Assembly: GCA_007122315.1 (NCBI GenBank)
Contig: SKUB01000129.1
Span: 1 to 64,000, forward strand
Direction of reading: 5' to 3'
DNA: 64,000 nt
From: Pseudomonadales bacterium
GTDB taxonomy: Bacteria; Pseudomonadota; Gammaproteobacteria; Pseudomonadales; Azotimanducaceae
The notes under the pieces were generated by a model. It saw only the letters and a list, made by a program, of their open reading frames with translations, did no database searches and was not told the DNA's origin. A program made the translations under genes and the position numbers. Below are positions 20,388 to 34,365 of the stretch, in pieces. Numbering within the stretch: position 1 is the stretch's first letter; every line of letters starts with the position of its first letter.

Positions 20388-21770
20388 TCAGTCGGTCTGC
20401 TTGGGTTTGGCGGGGCGTTTCCAACCATCGATGTTGCGCTGCCGCGCCCGGCCGACACCGAGGCTGTCCGCAGGGACGCGGCTGGTGATCGTGGAGCCGG
20501 CGGCTACGTAGGCGCGATCGGCCAGTTCCAGCGGGGCCACCAGGGTGGAGTTGGAACCGACGAACACTTCGTCGCCCATGCGGGTCGGGTGCTTGTCCAC
20601 GCCGTCGTAGTTGCAGGTGATGGTGCCAGCACCCACGTTGCACCCGCTGCCGAGGGTCGCATCCCCCAGATAGGCCAGATGGTTGGCCTTGCTGCCTGCA
20701 CCGAGCCGGGTCTTCTTGGTCTCGACGAAGTTTCCGATGCGGGCGCCTGCGCCGATGTCCGTGCCTTCACGCAGCCGCGCAAACGGTCCGATCCGGGCAT
20801 CGCAACCGATGTGCGCCCCATGTATATGGGTGAACGGCGCGATGACGGCGCCGTCATCGATGGTCGCGTGCTCGATGACGCAATGGGCGCCGATGCGAAC
20901 ACCACGGCCCAGGGTCACGGCGCCCTCGAAGACACAGCCGACGTCGATGATCGTATCCTCACCGGCTTCGAGTTCACCGCGAATGTCGATGCGGTCCGGA
21001 TCCATGACCGTGACGCCGGCTGCCAACAGACGCTCAGCCACGCGCTGCTGGTACAGACGTTCGAGGCGGACGAGCTGGGCGCGGTCATTGATGCCCGCGA
21101 CTTCAGCCAGATCTTCGCAGGTCACGGCCGTCACCGGCAGCGAAGCCTCCACGGCGAAACGCACCACGTCGGTGAGGTAGTACTCCCCCTGGGCGTTGTC
21201 CGAACTCAGCTGACCCAGCCAGTCCCCGAGGCGCTGCGCAGGCAGCAGATAGATGCCGGCGTTGATCTCATCGATGCGCCGCTCAGCCGGAGTGGCATCC
21301 CGCTCCTCGACGATCGCGGTGATACAACCCTCGCCATCCCGAAGAATGCGGCCGAGCCCCTTGGGATCGGGAAAGCGCGCGGTCACCAGCCCCAGCGCTT
21401 CTTCCGGCGTGGCCGCCCGCAGGCGCTTCAAGGTATCGTTGCCAAGCAGCGGCACGTCGCCGCACAGCACCAGCACCTGGCGGGCGGATGCGGGCAGAGC
21501 GGTCAGTGCCGCGGCCAGTGCGTCGCCGGTACCGCGCTGTTGTTCCTGGACGGCAAAGGTGACGCCTGAGTCACTCAATGACTCGCGTACGGCGTCCGCA
21601 TCCGGCGCGGTGACCACGGTCACGGCATCGGTCAGCGTGAGGGCCGTGTTCACGACGCGCCGGATCATGGGCACGCCGGCCAGCGGGTGCAGCACCTTAG
21701 GCAGACTCGATCGCATCCGGGTCCCCTTGCCGGCGGCAAGGATGACCACCGCGAGAGGCGGCGCAGACAT
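20388..21770 (-). CDS. glmU: Bifunctional GlmU: glucosamine-1-P acetyltransferase / UDP-GlcNAc pyrophosphorylase
   Basis: Carries out the last two steps to UDP-GlcNAc. The 460-residue protein has the N-terminal nucleotidyltransferase signature LAAGKGTRMRS.LPKVLH and GDVPLL, then a left-handed beta-helix of hexapeptide repeats (about 250-440) with the acetyltransferase elements NFVETKK, NHLAYLGDA and CNYDGV. The ATG at 21770 gives the usual N-terminus. It begins 25 bases after the ATP synthase terminator on the same strand, so its promoter must be close or overlap that hairpin, or it depends on read-through. Confidence 0.96.
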   Translation of the reverse strand: MSAPPLAVVILAAGKGTRMRSSLPKVLHPLAGVPMIRRVVNTALTLTDAVTVVTAPDADAVRESLSDSGVTFAVQEQQRGTGDALAAALTALPASARQVLVLCGDVPLLGNDTLKRLRAATPEEALGLVTARFPDPKGLGRILRDGEGCITAIVEERDATPAERRIDEINAGIYLLPAQRLGDWLGQLSSDNAQGEYYLTDVVRFAVEASLPVTAVTCEDLAEVAGINDRAQLVRLERLYQQRVAERLLAAGVTVMDPDRIDIRGELEAGEDTIIDVGCVFEGAVTLGRGVRIGAHCVIEHATIDDGAVIAPFTHIHGAHIGCDARIGPFARLREGTDIGAGARIGNFVETKKTRLGAGSKANHLAYLGDATLGSGCNVGAGTITCNYDGVDKHPTRMGDEVFVGSNSTLVAPLELADRAYVAAGSTITSRVPADSLGVGRARQRNIDGWKRPAKPKQTD

Positions 21771-21794
21771 CGCGGCAACTCCTTGAGCAGTACG

Positions 21795-21817
21795 AAAAAG
21801 GCAGCCCGTGGGCTGCC
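21795..21817 (-). terminator. Intrinsic terminator of the ATP synthase operon
   Basis: An 8-bp stem (GGCAGCCC/GGGCTGCC, 21800-21807 and 21810-21817, two-base loop) is followed on the minus strand by five Ts (21795-21799). It lies after atpC. A second hairpin without a T-run (ACCGTCC/GGACGGT, 21828-21846) lies just upstream, between atpC and the terminator. Confidence 0.75.
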
Positions 21818-21873
21818 TCTGCTTTGTACCGTCCCCGGAGGACGGTGTCACGTTTCGACTGCCGGAAGCGCTG

Positions 21874-22299
21874 TCAGCCGGTCCCACGACCCTTGCGCTT
21901 GCGCAGCATGCGCAGCTGGGCCGAAGCCTCCGCGAGCTGGGCCGCGACAGCGGAATACTCGAACTCGGAGGTTTGTTCCGCCAGCGCCTTTTCCGCAGCT
22001 TCCTTCGCGGCAATGGCAGCGGCCTCGTCGAGATCCTCTGCACGCTCCGCCGTGTCCGCGAGAACGGTGACGATTCCGGGCTGCACTTCGAGATAGCCGC
22101 CGGAGGCGAAGATGGTCTCCTCGGTGCCGTTGTCGAACAGCAAGCGCACCGGACCCGGCATGATGCCGGTGAGCAGCGGTGCGTGGCCCGGCAGAATGCC
22201 CAGTTCACCGAGGGTGCCGGTGGCAACCACCATCGTCACCCGACCGGAGAAGAGCTCCTTCTCCGCGCTGACGACATCACAATGTATGGTCATGGCCAT
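21874..22299 (-). CDS. atpC: ATP synthase F1 epsilon subunit
   Basis: Rotor stalk subunit that links gamma to the c ring and can inhibit ATP hydrolysis. The 141-residue protein has the N-terminal beta-barrel ([19 protein letters not shown], key [14 protein letters not shown]) and the C-terminal two-helix hairpin ending [13 protein letters not shown]. Length and start match the E. coli protein (MAMTYHLDVVS). Last gene of the atp operon, followed by a clear terminator. Confidence 0.95.
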   Translation of the reverse strand: MAMTIHCDVVSAEKELFSGRVTMVVATGTLGELGILPGHAPLLTGIMPGPVRLLFDNGTEETIFASGGYLEVQPGIVTVLADTAERAEDLDEAAAIAAKEAAEKALAEQTSEFEYSAVAAQLAEASAQLRMLRKRKGRGTG

Positions 22300-22326
22300 G
22301 TCAGGCCTCCTCGCTCACGCGAATGC

Positions 22327-23757
<1,431 letters not shown>

Positions 23758-24618
23758 TCAGACCGCGGACGCGCCGCCCACGATCTCCGAAATCTCCTGG
23801 GTGATGGCCGCCTGGCGGGCATTGTTGTAGAGAAGCTGCAATTCCTCGATGAGCTCGCCGGCATTGTCGGTGGCGTTCTTCATGGCGATCATCTTCGCCG
23901 CCTGCTCGCAGGCCGAATTCTCCACCACCGACTGGTAAACCTGACTCTCGATGTAACGGGTGATCAGCGGATCGAGCAGGCTCTCCGCGTCGGGCTCGTA
24001 AATGTAGTCCCAGGAGTGCTTGTAATCCGCTTCCCCGGAAGCCGGCAGCGGCAGCAGCTGGCTGACGGTGGGCTCCTGGGTCATGGTGTTCGCGAACATG
24101 TTGTAGGCGATGTCCAGCCGCTCGATTCGACCCTCGATGAAGGCATCGAGCATCACCCGGATGCCGCCGATGAGATCCTCGAGCTGCGGGTACTCGCCCA
24201 GGCCATCCAGCGTGGCCACCACGTTGCCGCCGTGGGTACGGAAGAAGGCCTGTGCCTTGCGTCCGATCAACGCCAGGTCGACCTTCACGCCCATGGCCTG
24301 ATGGCGCTGCATGCGCTTGGCCAGTTCCCGGAACAGGTTGACGTTGAGGCCGCCGCAAAGGCCCTTGTCCGAGGACACCACAATGTAGCCGACCCGGGTC
24401 ACGGGCCGCTCGAGCATGAACACGGAGCGATACTCCGGATTGGCGCTGGCAAGGTGTCCCACCACCTGGCGAATGCGGGTGGCGTAGGGACGTCCCTGGG
24501 CCATGCGCTCCTGGGTGCGGCGCATCTTCGATGCCGCCACCATTTCCATCGCCTTGGTGATCTTCTGCGTGTTGCGCACGCTGCCGATCTTGGTGCGAAT
24601 TTCCTTGCCTACTGCCAT
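23758..24618 (-). CDS. atpG: ATP synthase F1 gamma subunit
   Basis: Central rotor shaft. The 286-residue protein has the N-terminal coiled-coil helix ([21 protein letters not shown], key IRTKI and [15 protein letters not shown]), the [11 protein letters not shown] segment and the C-terminal helix with [18 protein letters not shown]. Normal length. Between atpA (40-base gap) and atpD (54-base gap). Confidence 0.96.
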   Translation of the reverse strand: MAVGKEIRTKIGSVRNTQKITKAMEMVAASKMRRTQERMAQGRPYATRIRQVVGHLASANPEYRSVFMLERPVTRVGYIVVSSDKGLCGGLNVNLFRELAKRMQRHQAMGVKVDLALIGRKAQAFFRTHGGNVVATLDGLGEYPQLEDLIGGIRVMLDAFIEGRIERLDIAYNMFANTMTQEPTVSQLLPLPASGEADYKHSWDYIYEPDAESLLDPLITRYIESQVYQSVVENSACEQAAKMIAMKNATDNAGELIEELQLLYNNARQAAITQEISEIVGGASAV

Positions 24619-24658
24619 GGGTGATCCCTGCTCGGTAACCGACGCGCTTGACCCTGCT

Positions 24659-26203
<1,545 letters not shown>

Positions 26204-26240
26204 CGGTCCATCCTCGAAAATTCGTGGGTGCCGCCGACCA

Positions 26241-26816
26241 TCAGGCGACGGTGCTGCGTGCGGCGGCGTCGCGACGGACACCGAGCGTCTCGGCGAGACG
26301 CACGAGGCGTCCGCGCACCGAGCCGTCGATGACTGTGTCGCCGGCCCGGATCACCGCGCCACCTATCAATGTGGAATCGAGTCGCTGCTTGATCTCGACC
26401 TTGCACCCGAAGCGTCGCGACAGGCGCTCGGCCAGGTTCGCTTCGACGTCCGCCGAAAGCTCATGGGCCGTCACCACTTCCACCTCGAGCACCTTCTCAT
26501 GGGCGGCGCGCAACTGCTCGTACTGATGCTGAATCTCGGGCAGCAGGCCGAGCCGGTCCTGCTCCGCGAGCAGCGCGACGAAGTTACGCCCGTGGGGCGA
26601 GAGCTCATCACTGAAGATCTGTCCGATGAGTTCGGCCTTCTGGGCCGCGCCGCGACCCGGAGACAACAGCTCGGCCCGCAGCTGCGGTTCCTCGACGCAT
26701 CCGGTCAGCAACGCCAGCTCATAAGAGAATCCGGACAGCGCATCGCCACCACGATCCAGCGCTGACTGAAACGCAGCGCGGGCGTAGGGTCGGGCAAGAG
26801 TTGCCTGTTCTGCCAT
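26241..26816 (-). CDS. atpH: ATP synthase F1 delta subunit
   Basis: Peripheral stalk cap joining the b dimer to alpha. The 191-residue protein starts with the conserved [10 protein letters not shown], has the six-helix N-terminal domain and the C-terminal stretch [21 protein letters not shown] (key IGGxxIRxGDxxxDGS), which matches the family. Length is slightly above the usual 177-180 residues, with extra residues at the C-terminus. Confidence 0.95.
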   Translation of the reverse strand: MAEQATLARPYARAAFQSALDRGGDALSGFSYELALLTGCVEEPQLRAELLSPGRGAAQKAELIGQIFSDELSPHGRNFVALLAEQDRLGLLPEIQHQYEQLRAAHEKVLEVEVVTAHELSADVEANLAERLSRRFGCKVEIKQRLDSTLIGGAVIRAGDTVIDGSVRGRLVRLAETLGVRRDAAARSTVA

Positions 26817-26834
26817 GCCAGATTCCTCGTCGCT

Positions 26835-27305
26835 CTAAAGATCGGCGGCAAGCCGCTCGAGCATCTCGGCGTGTGCGGCAGCGTCGACGTCGCGCTCGAG
26901 GATGCGCTCTGCACCCAGCATCGCCAGCGTCGCCACTTCCTTGCGCAGGGACTCTTTAGCCCGCTGCACTTCCTGCTGCACATCGGTGGTGGCGGCCGCC
27001 TTCAGGCGCTCGCCTTCCTCCCGCGCTTCGCGCTTGGCTTCCTCGATCATCTGGGCCGAGCGCTTGCGCGCCTGCTCGATGATTTCGGCAGCCTCACCTC
27101 GCGCTTTCTTGATCTCGTCTGTCGCGCGCTTCTGCGCAAGACTGAGATCCTTCTTCGCGCGCTCAGCAGTCTCCAGCCCTTCCGCAATCTGCTCCTGCCT
27201 GGCCACCATGGCCGCCACGATCGGCGGCCACACCATGCGCATGCAGAACCAGACGAAGAAGAAGAACGCGAGCATCTGGCCGAACAGCGTCAGATTGATG
27301 TTCAT
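26835..27305 (-). CDS. atpF: ATP synthase Fo b subunit
   Basis: Peripheral stalk. The 156-residue protein has one N-terminal membrane helix (about 5-26, MNINLTLFGQMLAFFFFVWF) followed by WPPI and a long charged coiled coil (ARGEAAEIIEQARKRSAQMIEEAK region). It matches the E. coli b protein in length (156). Confidence 0.96.
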   Translation of the reverse strand: MNINLTLFGQMLAFFFFVWFCMRMVWPPIVAAMVARQEQIAEGLETAERAKKDLSLAQKRATDEIKKARGEAAEIIEQARKRSAQMIEEAKREAREEGERLKAAATTDVQQEVQRAKESLRKEVATLAMLGAERILERDVDAAAHAEMLERLAADL

Positions 27306-27369
27306 GCGTCAAGCCTCTCGTCTGTCTCGACTTTACGTACAGCGGTCACCGTGGTGACCCGTGCCGACG

Positions 27370-27591
27370 TCAAATAAAGACGAACAGGATGTACAGCGAG
27401 ATGCCCACCCCGATCATGGGGATCGCATCGAGCAGGCCGAGAATAATGAAGAGCTGGGTACGAAGTACCGGCAGCTGTTCCGGCTGCCGCGCGACGCTCT
27501 CGATGAACTTGCTGCCCAGAATGGCAACACTGAAAGCGCCGGAGACAGCCGCGATACCGAGGAGAAAAACGACTGCAAAAATGGGGTCCAT
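27370..27591 (-). CDS. atpE: ATP synthase Fo c subunit with glycine-poor helix 1
   Basis: Proteolipid that forms the rotor ring. The 73-residue protein has two membrane helices, the ARQP loop (residues 34-37) and the ion-carrying Asp at residue 55 in GLLDAIPMIGVG, so it should be functional and probably H+-driven: no Na+-type residues were recognised. Helix 1 is odd. Where most c subunits have GxGxG-type packing (AIGAAIGIGILGGKF in E. coli), this one reads SGAFSVAILGSKF, with Ser or Ala replacing four glycines. Small residues are kept, but the ring packing may differ. Helix 2 is closest to the enterobacterial type rather than the Pseudomonas type. Confidence 0.93.
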   Translation of the reverse strand: MDPIFAVVFLLGIAAVSGAFSVAILGSKFIESVARQPEQLPVLRTQLFIILGLLDAIPMIGVGISLYILFVFI

Positions 27592-27641
27592 GGATACTCC
27601 CGCTCAAAAGCTCTGCTGTGGATGAATCGTTCGGTTCGTGG

Positions 27642-28529
<888 letters not shown>

Positions 28530-28925
28530 TCAGGCCTCTCGTCCATCCCCCGTATCGAGTACGAGGGCTGCGTGATGTGTCGCCAGGGCGACAATGAAGC
28601 CGGCGAAGAAGGCCGGCGCGCTCAACTCATCCAAGCGCAGTAATGCGAACGCCAGCAGGCCCACGGTCAAGGCCAGCTTCTCGAACGCTCCGAAAAGCAT
28701 TCGCCAGGCATCCCGGCCGGCATCTGCTCCCATCCTCCGCCGCACCCGCCACGCCATCCAGGCGTTCGGAACCAGCGCACACAAGCCCCCGGCGAGGAAT
28801 GATTGATGCGGGCCCGTCAGCAGTACCAAGCCCAGCGTAATCAGCGCGACGACAGCACCCTGCAAGCCGACCAACCGGTATTCGAGCGGCAGTCCCGCAG
28901 CAACCCTGCGCCAACGCCCGCTCAC
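28530..28925 (-). CDS. atpI: ATP synthase subunit I (AtpI)
   Basis: Small membrane protein with four predicted helices, thought to help c-ring assembly or Mg2+ supply. The 131-residue sequence shows the family pattern GGLCALVPNAWMAWRV and FGAFEKLALTVGLLAFAL. First gene of the atp operon; its ATG is about 50 bases downstream of a good sigma70 promoter. Confidence 0.87.
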   Translation of the reverse strand: MSGRWRRVAAGLPLEYRLVGLQGAVVALITLGLVLLTGPHQSFLAGGLCALVPNAWMAWRVRRRMGADAGRDAWRMLFGAFEKLALTVGLLAFALLRLDELSAPAFFAGFIVALATHHAALVLDTGDGREA

Positions 28926-28982
28926 AGCCTGGCGCCGGAATCTCGATCGAGCATGGGGTACGGCCCCATCAAAAGCGCGCGG

Positions 28983-29011
28983 ATTATAGGCAAGGCATCA
29001 GCCCGCCGCAA
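28983..29011 (-). promoter_or_regulatory. Sigma70-type promoter of the atp operon
   Basis: On the minus strand, TTGCGG (29006-29011) and a perfect TATAAT (28983-28988) are separated by exactly 17 bases. The expected transcription start is near 28976, about 50 bases before the atpI ATG at 28925. It lies in the 149-base gap between parB and atpI, which otherwise shows no feature except the parB 3' end. Confidence 0.72.
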
Positions 29012-29074
29012 GGAAACGGGAGGTCATAGCGGCCATCGGCACCATCCAGGCACCTTGTCTTCGACGAGCAAGGA

Positions 29075-29986
29075 TCACTTGATGTGGGCCAGGATGCCAT
29101 CGAGCTCCTCGAGACTCGAATAGCGAATCACCAGCTGACCGCTGCCGCGGGCCGTATGGCGGATGCTCACGGGAGCGCCCATCTGATCCGAAAGCTTTCG
29201 CTCCAGCGCTGCAGTATCGGGATCGTGGTCCGCCTCGGCGCTACGCCGCCGTGGAGCCGTGCCGCCCTCGGCGGCGCGCCGAGCGAGTGCTTCCGCCTGC
29301 CGGACCGACAACCCCTTGTCTACGACCTCACGGGCAATGGCGAGCTGATCCGCAGGCTCCAGCGTCAACAGGGCCCGGGCATGCCCCATCTCGATGTCGC
29401 CGCGATCGAGCAGTTCCCTCACCTCGCCGCTGAGTTTCAACAGCCGCAGCATATTGGTCACGGTGGTGCGCGACTTGCCGATGGTGTCTGCCAGCGCCTG
29501 CTGAGTCATGCCGAACTCACCCACCAACCGCTGCAATGCCACCGCCTCCTCGATGGGCGTGAGTTCCTCGCGCTGGATGTTCTCGATCAGTCCCAGCGCC
29601 ATCGCGGCTTCGTCGCTGAGCTCCCGGACGATCACCGGAATGCGCTCGAGGCCCGCGAGCTGGGCCGCCCGCCAGCGGCGTTCACCGGCGATGATTTCGT
29701 AGCTGTCGCCGCCCGGGAGGGGACGCGCGACGATGGGCTGCATCACGCCCTGGGCGCGGATGGAGGCCGCCAGCTCCTCGAGGCGCTCCGGATCCATCTC
29801 CCGACGCGGCTGAAACCGGCCGCGACGAAGCTGATCCAGCGGCAGCCGCTGCAACCGTTCGCCACTGCCGTCCTCCTGGGCTTCGGCCGCGTCCGGCGTG
29901 ATCGCAGCGGGGGTGTCCGTCTCCGGGCGGCTGCCCCCGAGCAGGGCGTCGAGCCCACGGCCAAGTCCTCTCTTGCGCGCCACCAT
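29075..29986 (-). CDS. parB: Chromosome-partitioning protein ParB
   Basis: CTP-dependent clamp that loads at parS and directs origin segregation with ParA. The 303-residue protein has RGLGRGLDALLG at its N-terminus (ParA contact), the CTP/arginine region GERRWRAA (the GERRxR box), ENIQREELTPIEEA, a helix-turn-helix (ALADTIGKSRTTVTNMLRLL region) and a C-terminal dimer domain. Two starts are possible: ATG 30016 overlapping the parA stop (ATGA), and ATG 29986 giving MVARKRGLGRG. I prefer the latter because it matches known ParB proteins. Its likely binding sites lie in recF at 46276 and 46912. Confidence 0.93.
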   Translation of the reverse strand: MVARKRGLGRGLDALLGGSRPETDTPAAITPDAAEAQEDGSGERLQRLPLDQLRRGRFQPRREMDPERLEELAASIRAQGVMQPIVARPLPGGDSYEIIAGERRWRAAQLAGLERIPVIVRELSDEAAMALGLIENIQREELTPIEEAVALQRLVGEFGMTQQALADTIGKSRTTVTNMLRLLKLSGEVRELLDRGDIEMGHARALLTLEPADQLAIAREVVDKGLSVRQAEALARRAAEGGTAPRRRSAEADHDPDTAALERKLSDQMGAPVSIRHTARGSGQLVIRYSSLEELDGILAHIK

Positions 29987-30012
29987 GCTGTCGTTCCCGT
30001 CTGCGATTGGGT

Positions 30013-30783
30013 TCATGCGGAATGGCGCCGGATCAGTTCCCCCGCCAGCGCCTGATAGGCCACCGCACCACGCGAGATGCGGTCATAGACCACCACGGGC
30101 ATGCCGTGACTCGGCGCCTCGGCAAGACGCACGTTGCGCGGGATCACAGTCCGATAGACCCGCTCGCCGAAATGCTGCATGAGTTGCCGTGACACGTCGC
30201 GCGTGAGGCTGTTGCGCGGATCGTACATGGTCCGCAGGAGGCCCTCGATCTCGAGTTCAGGGTTGGTCCGTTCGCGCACCGCAGCAATCGTGTCGAGCAG
30301 GGCGCTGAGACCCTCAAGCGCATAGTACTCGCACTGCATGGGGATGATGACCCCATGGGCAGCGGTGAGGGCATTCACCGTCAGAATGGACAGGCTCGGC
30401 GGACAGTCGATCAGAATCCAGTCGTACTCTGCCGTGACTGTTTCCAGCACGCGGCGCAGCCGATACTCGCGGCCCTCCACCGCCAGCAGCTCGACCTCGG
30501 CAGCAGTCAGGTCCGCGTTCGCCGGCAGCACGTCGAAGCCGGGATCCGCACAGCGCTGCCGAACAGCGGCCACGGACTGCTGCGGGTCCAGCAGCAGATC
30601 ACACACCGTGGCGTCCAATGCCCGCTTGTCGACCCCGCAGCCCATGGTGGCATTGCCTTGGGGATCGAGGTCGACCAGCAGCACGCGGCGACCCTGGCTG
30701 GCCAGAGAAGCCGCCAGATTGACGCTGCTGGTGGTCTTGCCCACGCCGCCTTTCTGGTTCGTGATGGCCAGAATCCGGCCCAT
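30013..30783 (-). CDS. parA: Chromosome-partitioning ATPase ParA
   Basis: Walker-type ATPase that moves ParB-parS complexes. The 256-residue protein has the deviant Walker A KGGVGKTT, the DLDPQGNAT switch and DCPPSLSILT. This is the short chromosomal type without an N-terminal DNA-binding domain. It starts inside the rsmG stop and ends inside the upstream parB start (ATGA at both ends), so mnmG-rsmG-parA-parB are a translationally coupled operon. Confidence 0.96.
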   Translation of the reverse strand: MGRILAITNQKGGVGKTTSSVNLAASLASQGRRVLLVDLDPQGNATMGCGVDKRALDATVCDLLLDPQQSVAAVRQRCADPGFDVLPANADLTAAEVELLAVEGREYRLRRVLETVTAEYDWILIDCPPSLSILTVNALTAAHGVIIPMQCEYYALEGLSALLDTIAAVRERTNPELEIEGLLRTMYDPRNSLTRDVSRQLMQHFGERVYRTVIPRNVRLAEAPSHGMPVVVYDRISRGAVAYQALAGELIRRHSA

Positions 30784-31415
30784 CAGGCCCCCTCCTCCTG
30801 TTCGATTCTGAGCAGAACATGATCGTGATCACGTCCCGGCAGGCGATAGTGATCGCTCGCTTTCAGTTGCCAGCCCGGTGCCAGCGACGCCACCTCATCG
30901 CGCCAGCCCGGACCTTTCATGGCCAGTAGAGACGTTCCCGTACCCAGCAGCGGTGCGCACAGGCTCACCAGCCTTTCCAGGGGCGCAACGGCCCGCGCCA
31001 GCACCCCGGCCAGTGCCTGCGGTGGCCGCCACTGTTCGCTGCGCGCGGCCACCACCTGTACCAGTCCAAGCCCGAGTTCGAGCACCGCGTGCTCGAGAAA
31101 CGCCGCTCGCCGCTCGAGGGGCTCGAGCAGAAACATGGGCCGGTCCGGTTCCATCATCGCCACCACCAGCCCCGGCAACCCGGCGCCGCTGCCGACGTCT
31201 GCCAGCGCACCGGCAGGCAGAAAGCGGACGATGGCAGCGCAATCCACCAGGTGGCGGTCGATGAGCTCTGCATCCGTACGGGCACCGGTGAGGTTCATCC
31301 GTCGCGACCAACGCGCATGCAGCGCGAGCCACCCTTCAAGCTGCTCGAGGACGTCCCCGTCCGGGGTCACTCCGACTGCAGCCAGCCCGGCTGCCAGTCG
31401 CTGCGCCCGGTTCAC
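30783..31415 (-). CDS. rsmG: 16S rRNA m7G527 methyltransferase RsmG
   Basis: Methylates N7 of G527 in 16S rRNA using SAM. The 210-residue protein has the SAM-binding [12 protein letters not shown], the [12 protein letters not shown] strand and the [10 protein letters not shown] segment. It starts at GTG 31415, overlapping the mnmG stop as GTGA; upstream sequence in this frame is within mnmG and low-complexity, so the GTG is well supported. Loss of this gene in other bacteria gives low-level streptomycin resistance. Confidence 0.93.
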   Translation of the reverse strand: MNRAQRLAAGLAAVGVTPDGDVLEQLEGWLALHARWSRRMNLTGARTDAELIDRHLVDCAAIVRFLPAGALADVGSGAGLPGLVVAMMEPDRPMFLLEPLERRAAFLEHAVLELGLGLVQVVAARSEQWRPPQALAGVLARAVAPLERLVSLCAPLLGTGTSLLAMKGPGWRDEVASLAPGWQLKASDHYRLPGRDHDHVLLRIEQEEGA

Positions 31416-33295
31416 GCGCTGCGCGCGAGCGCGCCCTGCTTCTTCAAATGGATCAGGAGCTGGGAAATGGCCGCCGGCGTCACGCCAGGAATGCGGCTTG
31501 CCCGCGCCAGGTTGTCGGGACGCGCAGCCGCCAGCTTCTCGCGCACCTCGGTGGACAGTCCATCCACGCGAGCATAATCGAGATCCAGCGGCAGCGGCGT
31601 GTCTTCGTGGCGACGGATGCGCTCGACCTCGGTCTGCTGCCGGCTGATGTAACCGAAGTACTTGACCTGCACCTCCACCTGCTCGGCGACGTCCTCGCAC
31701 ATGGCGGGCAGCGGCAGGATCTCCGCGAGACCAGCGAGGGTGACCGCGGGCCGGCGCAGCAGATTCTCCAGGGTCACGTCCCGCTCCAGGGTCTCGCCAA
31801 AGCGGGCAGCAATGCCCTCGGCGGCGTCGCTGCCGGGTGCAATGCGGATCCGGCGCAGATCGGCAAGCCGGGCCTCGACCGCATCGCGGCGGGTCGTGAA
31901 CGCGTTCCAGCGCGCATCGTCCACCAGGCCGAGCTCCCGGCCCGTCGGCGTCAGACGGAGGTCTGCGTTGTCCTGGCGCAGCAACAGCCGGAACTCCGCC
32001 CGGCTGGTGAACATGCGGTACGGCTCGCTGGTGCCGAGCCGGATCAGATCGTCGATGAGCACGCCGATGTAGCCTTCGTCGCGCCGCGGCGTCCAGCCCG
32101 GCAGACCGGCAACCCGGCGGGCTGCGTTCAGCCCGGCGATGAGGCCCTGGGCCGCCGCTTCCTCGTAGCCGGTGGTGCCGTTGATCTGACCGGCGAAGAA
32201 CAGGCCCTCGATGACCCGGGTTTCCAGGGTCGGCGACAGGTCCCGGGGGTCGAAATAGTCGTACTCGATGGCATAGCCGGGCCGCGTGATCCGAGCCTGC
32301 TCGAAGCCGCGGATGGAGCGCAGCAGCGCCAGCTGCACGTCGAAGGGCAGACTGGTGGAAATGCCGTTCGGGTACAGCTCGTGGGTATCGAGTCCTTCCG
32401 GTTCGACGAAGATCTGATGGGAGTCCTTGTCCGCGAATCGCACCACCTTGTCTTCCACCGAAGGACAGTAGCGCGGCCCCGTGCCCTCGATGACGCCGGA
32501 ATACATGGGCGAACGATCAAGGCCGGCGCGGATGATGGCGTGGGTGGTGGCATTGGTGCGGGTGATCCAGCAGGGCACCTGCCGCGGATGCTCCGCCACC
32601 GAGCCCAGGTAGGACATCACCGGCAGCGGCGTGTCGCCCGGCTGCTTCTCCATGACCGCATAGTCGACGCTGCGCCCATCGATCCGGGGTGGCGTCCCGG
32701 TCTTCAGGCGACCGACCCGGAACGGCAGCGCCCGCAAGCGTTCTGCCAGGGCATTGGACGGCGCATCGCCGGCGCGACCGCCGGCATGCTGTTCGAGGCC
32801 GATGTGGATGCGGCCGCCGAGAAAGGTCCCGGTGGTCAGCACCACCGACCGTGCCGCGAAGGTCAGGCCCATCTGGGTGACGACGCCCGTGACCCGGTCA
32901 TCTTCCACCCGCAGATCCGTCACCGACTGCTGAAACACGTCGAGTCCCGGCTGCGTCTCCACCATGGAGCGGATGGCGTTGCGGTACAGCACCCGGTCAG
33001 CCTGGGCACGGGTGGCGCGAACCGCTGGTCCTTTGCGCGCGTTCAGCACCCGGAATTGGATGCCGGCGCGATCCGTGGCCCGGGCCATGGCACCACCAAG
33101 GGCATCGATTTCCTTCACCAGGTGGGTCTTACCGATGCCGCCAATGGCGGGATTGCAGGACATCTGGCCGATGGTCTCGACGCTCTGAGTAAGCAGCAGC
33201 GTCCGGGCACCCGTGCGCGCCGCAGCCAATGCCGCCTCGGTGCCGGCATGGCCGCCACCGATGACGATGACGTCGTAGCTGTCTGGATGTTCCAT
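31412..33295 (-). CDS. mnmG: tRNA uridine-5-carboxymethylaminomethyl enzyme MnmG (GidA)
   Basis: FAD enzyme that with MnmE makes cmnm5U34 in tRNA. The 627-residue protein has the N-terminal FAD fold [13 protein letters not shown], the [10 protein letters not shown] and TTGTFLGG motifs and the C-terminal helical MnmE-interacting region. The ATG at 33295 gives the usual [14 protein letters not shown] start. A TATGAT -10-like box (33332-33337, minus strand) lies about 37 bases upstream, without a convincing -35. In Pseudomonas mnmE directly adjoins; here five genes lie between. Confidence 0.96.
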   Translation of the reverse strand: MEHPDSYDVIVIGGGHAGTEAALAAARTGARTLLLTQSVETIGQMSCNPAIGGIGKTHLVKEIDALGGAMARATDRAGIQFRVLNARKGPAVRATRAQADRVLYRNAIRSMVETQPGLDVFQQSVTDLRVEDDRVTGVVTQMGLTFAARSVVLTTGTFLGGRIHIGLEQHAGGRAGDAPSNALAERLRALPFRVGRLKTGTPPRIDGRSVDYAVMEKQPGDTPLPVMSYLGSVAEHPRQVPCWITRTNATTHAIIRAGLDRSPMYSGVIEGTGPRYCPSVEDKVVRFADKDSHQIFVEPEGLDTHELYPNGISTSLPFDVQLALLRSIRGFEQARITRPGYAIEYDYFDPRDLSPTLETRVIEGLFFAGQINGTTGYEEAAAQGLIAGLNAARRVAGLPGWTPRRDEGYIGVLIDDLIRLGTSEPYRMFTSRAEFRLLLRQDNADLRLTPTGRELGLVDDARWNAFTTRRDAVEARLADLRRIRIAPGSDAAEGIAARFGETLERDVTLENLLRRPAVTLAGLAEILPLPAMCEDVAEQVEVQVKYFGYISRQQTEVERIRRHEDTPLPLDLDYARVDGLSTEVREKLAAARPDNLARASRIPGVTPAAISQLLIHLKKQGALARSA

Positions 33296-33345
33296 GGGCC
33301 TTGGATTCAACGGTCGCGGAGCGAACCGCGCATCATACAGGCGCT

Positions 33346-34365
33346 TTACGGCACGATGCGATAGACACGCTCTGCCGTGTCCCGGAACAGGGCCGCCTTC
33401 TCCGCCGCAGAAAAACCCTCCGCAAGTCGCTTGAAGCTGTTCCACAGCACCGGATAGGACACGCTGGCCTTGTCCACCGGGAAATTGCTCTCGAACATGC
33501 AGCGCTCGGGACCGAAACAGTCGATGGCATGCCGGTACCAGTCTGCCGTGGCGTCAGCCAGCGTCTGCGAGTCCGGGGGCGACGGCTGCCGGTGGAATCC
33601 GAACCCGTTGATGGGCATCACCAGGCCACCGATCTTCGCCACCACGTTGGGACAGCGGGCGAGGTCAGCGAGATCCTGGCGCCAGCGATCGAAAATCGCG
33701 TCCCGTTGCCCCTCGTAGGGACCGATCCCCAGAGGGCCGCTGAAGTGATTGAGGATGATGGTGGTCTCCGGAAAGGCCCGGGCCAGTTCCGTCACCTGGG
33801 GCAATTGGTGGTGATACTGCCAAGCCTCGAAGCTGAGTCCGAGGGGCGCCAGGCGTGCGAAACCGCGCCGGAAATCCTCCCGTCCGTAGAGTCCCTCGGG
33901 CGGGTTCGTGTGCGAGTTGCGCACCTCCGGACTCGGGTCGAACCCCGCCGCATGGCGGATCCCGCGGAAGCGCTCGCTGGCTGCCATGTGGGCTTCGAGG
34001 ACTTCGACAACGCGCTCGCCGAGCAGCAGGTCTGCGAACCCGACGATGCCGGCACAGGCCCGCACCGGACCGTAGCCGCCGCTGGCACTCATGGCCGCAA
34101 CGCCGTTGACGAATTCCGTCTCGCCCACCGGGCGCAGCGCCTCGGGACCGGACGCCCGATACATGGCAGCACACTCGACGAACACCGTCGAGACCACGTT
34201 GTGACCCGTGTTCAGGTCCGCGAGCAGTTCGTGCAGCAGATAACGGGAGCCGTCGCGATCCCAGAGATGGTGGTGGGGATCGCAGATGGGCAGGTCCGGT
34301 TCGAGAATGGGCTCGTCATGCTGGGCCAGCCAGGTCAGGTGCTCCGGATCCGTGACAGCGGCCAC
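33346..34365 (-). CDS. Amidohydrolase-2 family metal-dependent hydrolase
   Basis: TIM-barrel hydrolase of the amidohydrolase-2 group (COG3618-like, which includes lactonases and decarboxylase relatives). The 339-residue protein has the N-terminal metal motif DPHHHLWD, a central LNHFSGPLG histidine and FESNFPVDK near the C-terminus (the usual metal-binding Asp position). The substrate is unknown. It starts at GTG 34365, sharing one base with the SDR stop (TAGTG), so both are one transcript and probably one pathway. It is part of the block inserted between mnmG and mnmE. Confidence 0.85.
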   Translation of the reverse strand: MAAVTDPEHLTWLAQHDEPILEPDLPICDPHHHLWDRDGSRYLLHELLADLNTGHNVVSTVFVECAAMYRASGPEALRPVGETEFVNGVAAMSASGGYGPVRACAGIVGFADLLLGERVVEVLEAHMAASERFRGIRHAAGFDPSPEVRNSHTNPPEGLYGREDFRRGFARLAPLGLSFEAWQYHHQLPQVTELARAFPETTIILNHFSGPLGIGPYEGQRDAIFDRWRQDLADLARCPNVVAKIGGLVMPINGFGFHRQPSPPDSQTLADATADWYRHAIDCFGPERCMFESNFPVDKASVSYPVLWNSFKRLAEGFSAAEKAALFRDTAERVYRIVP

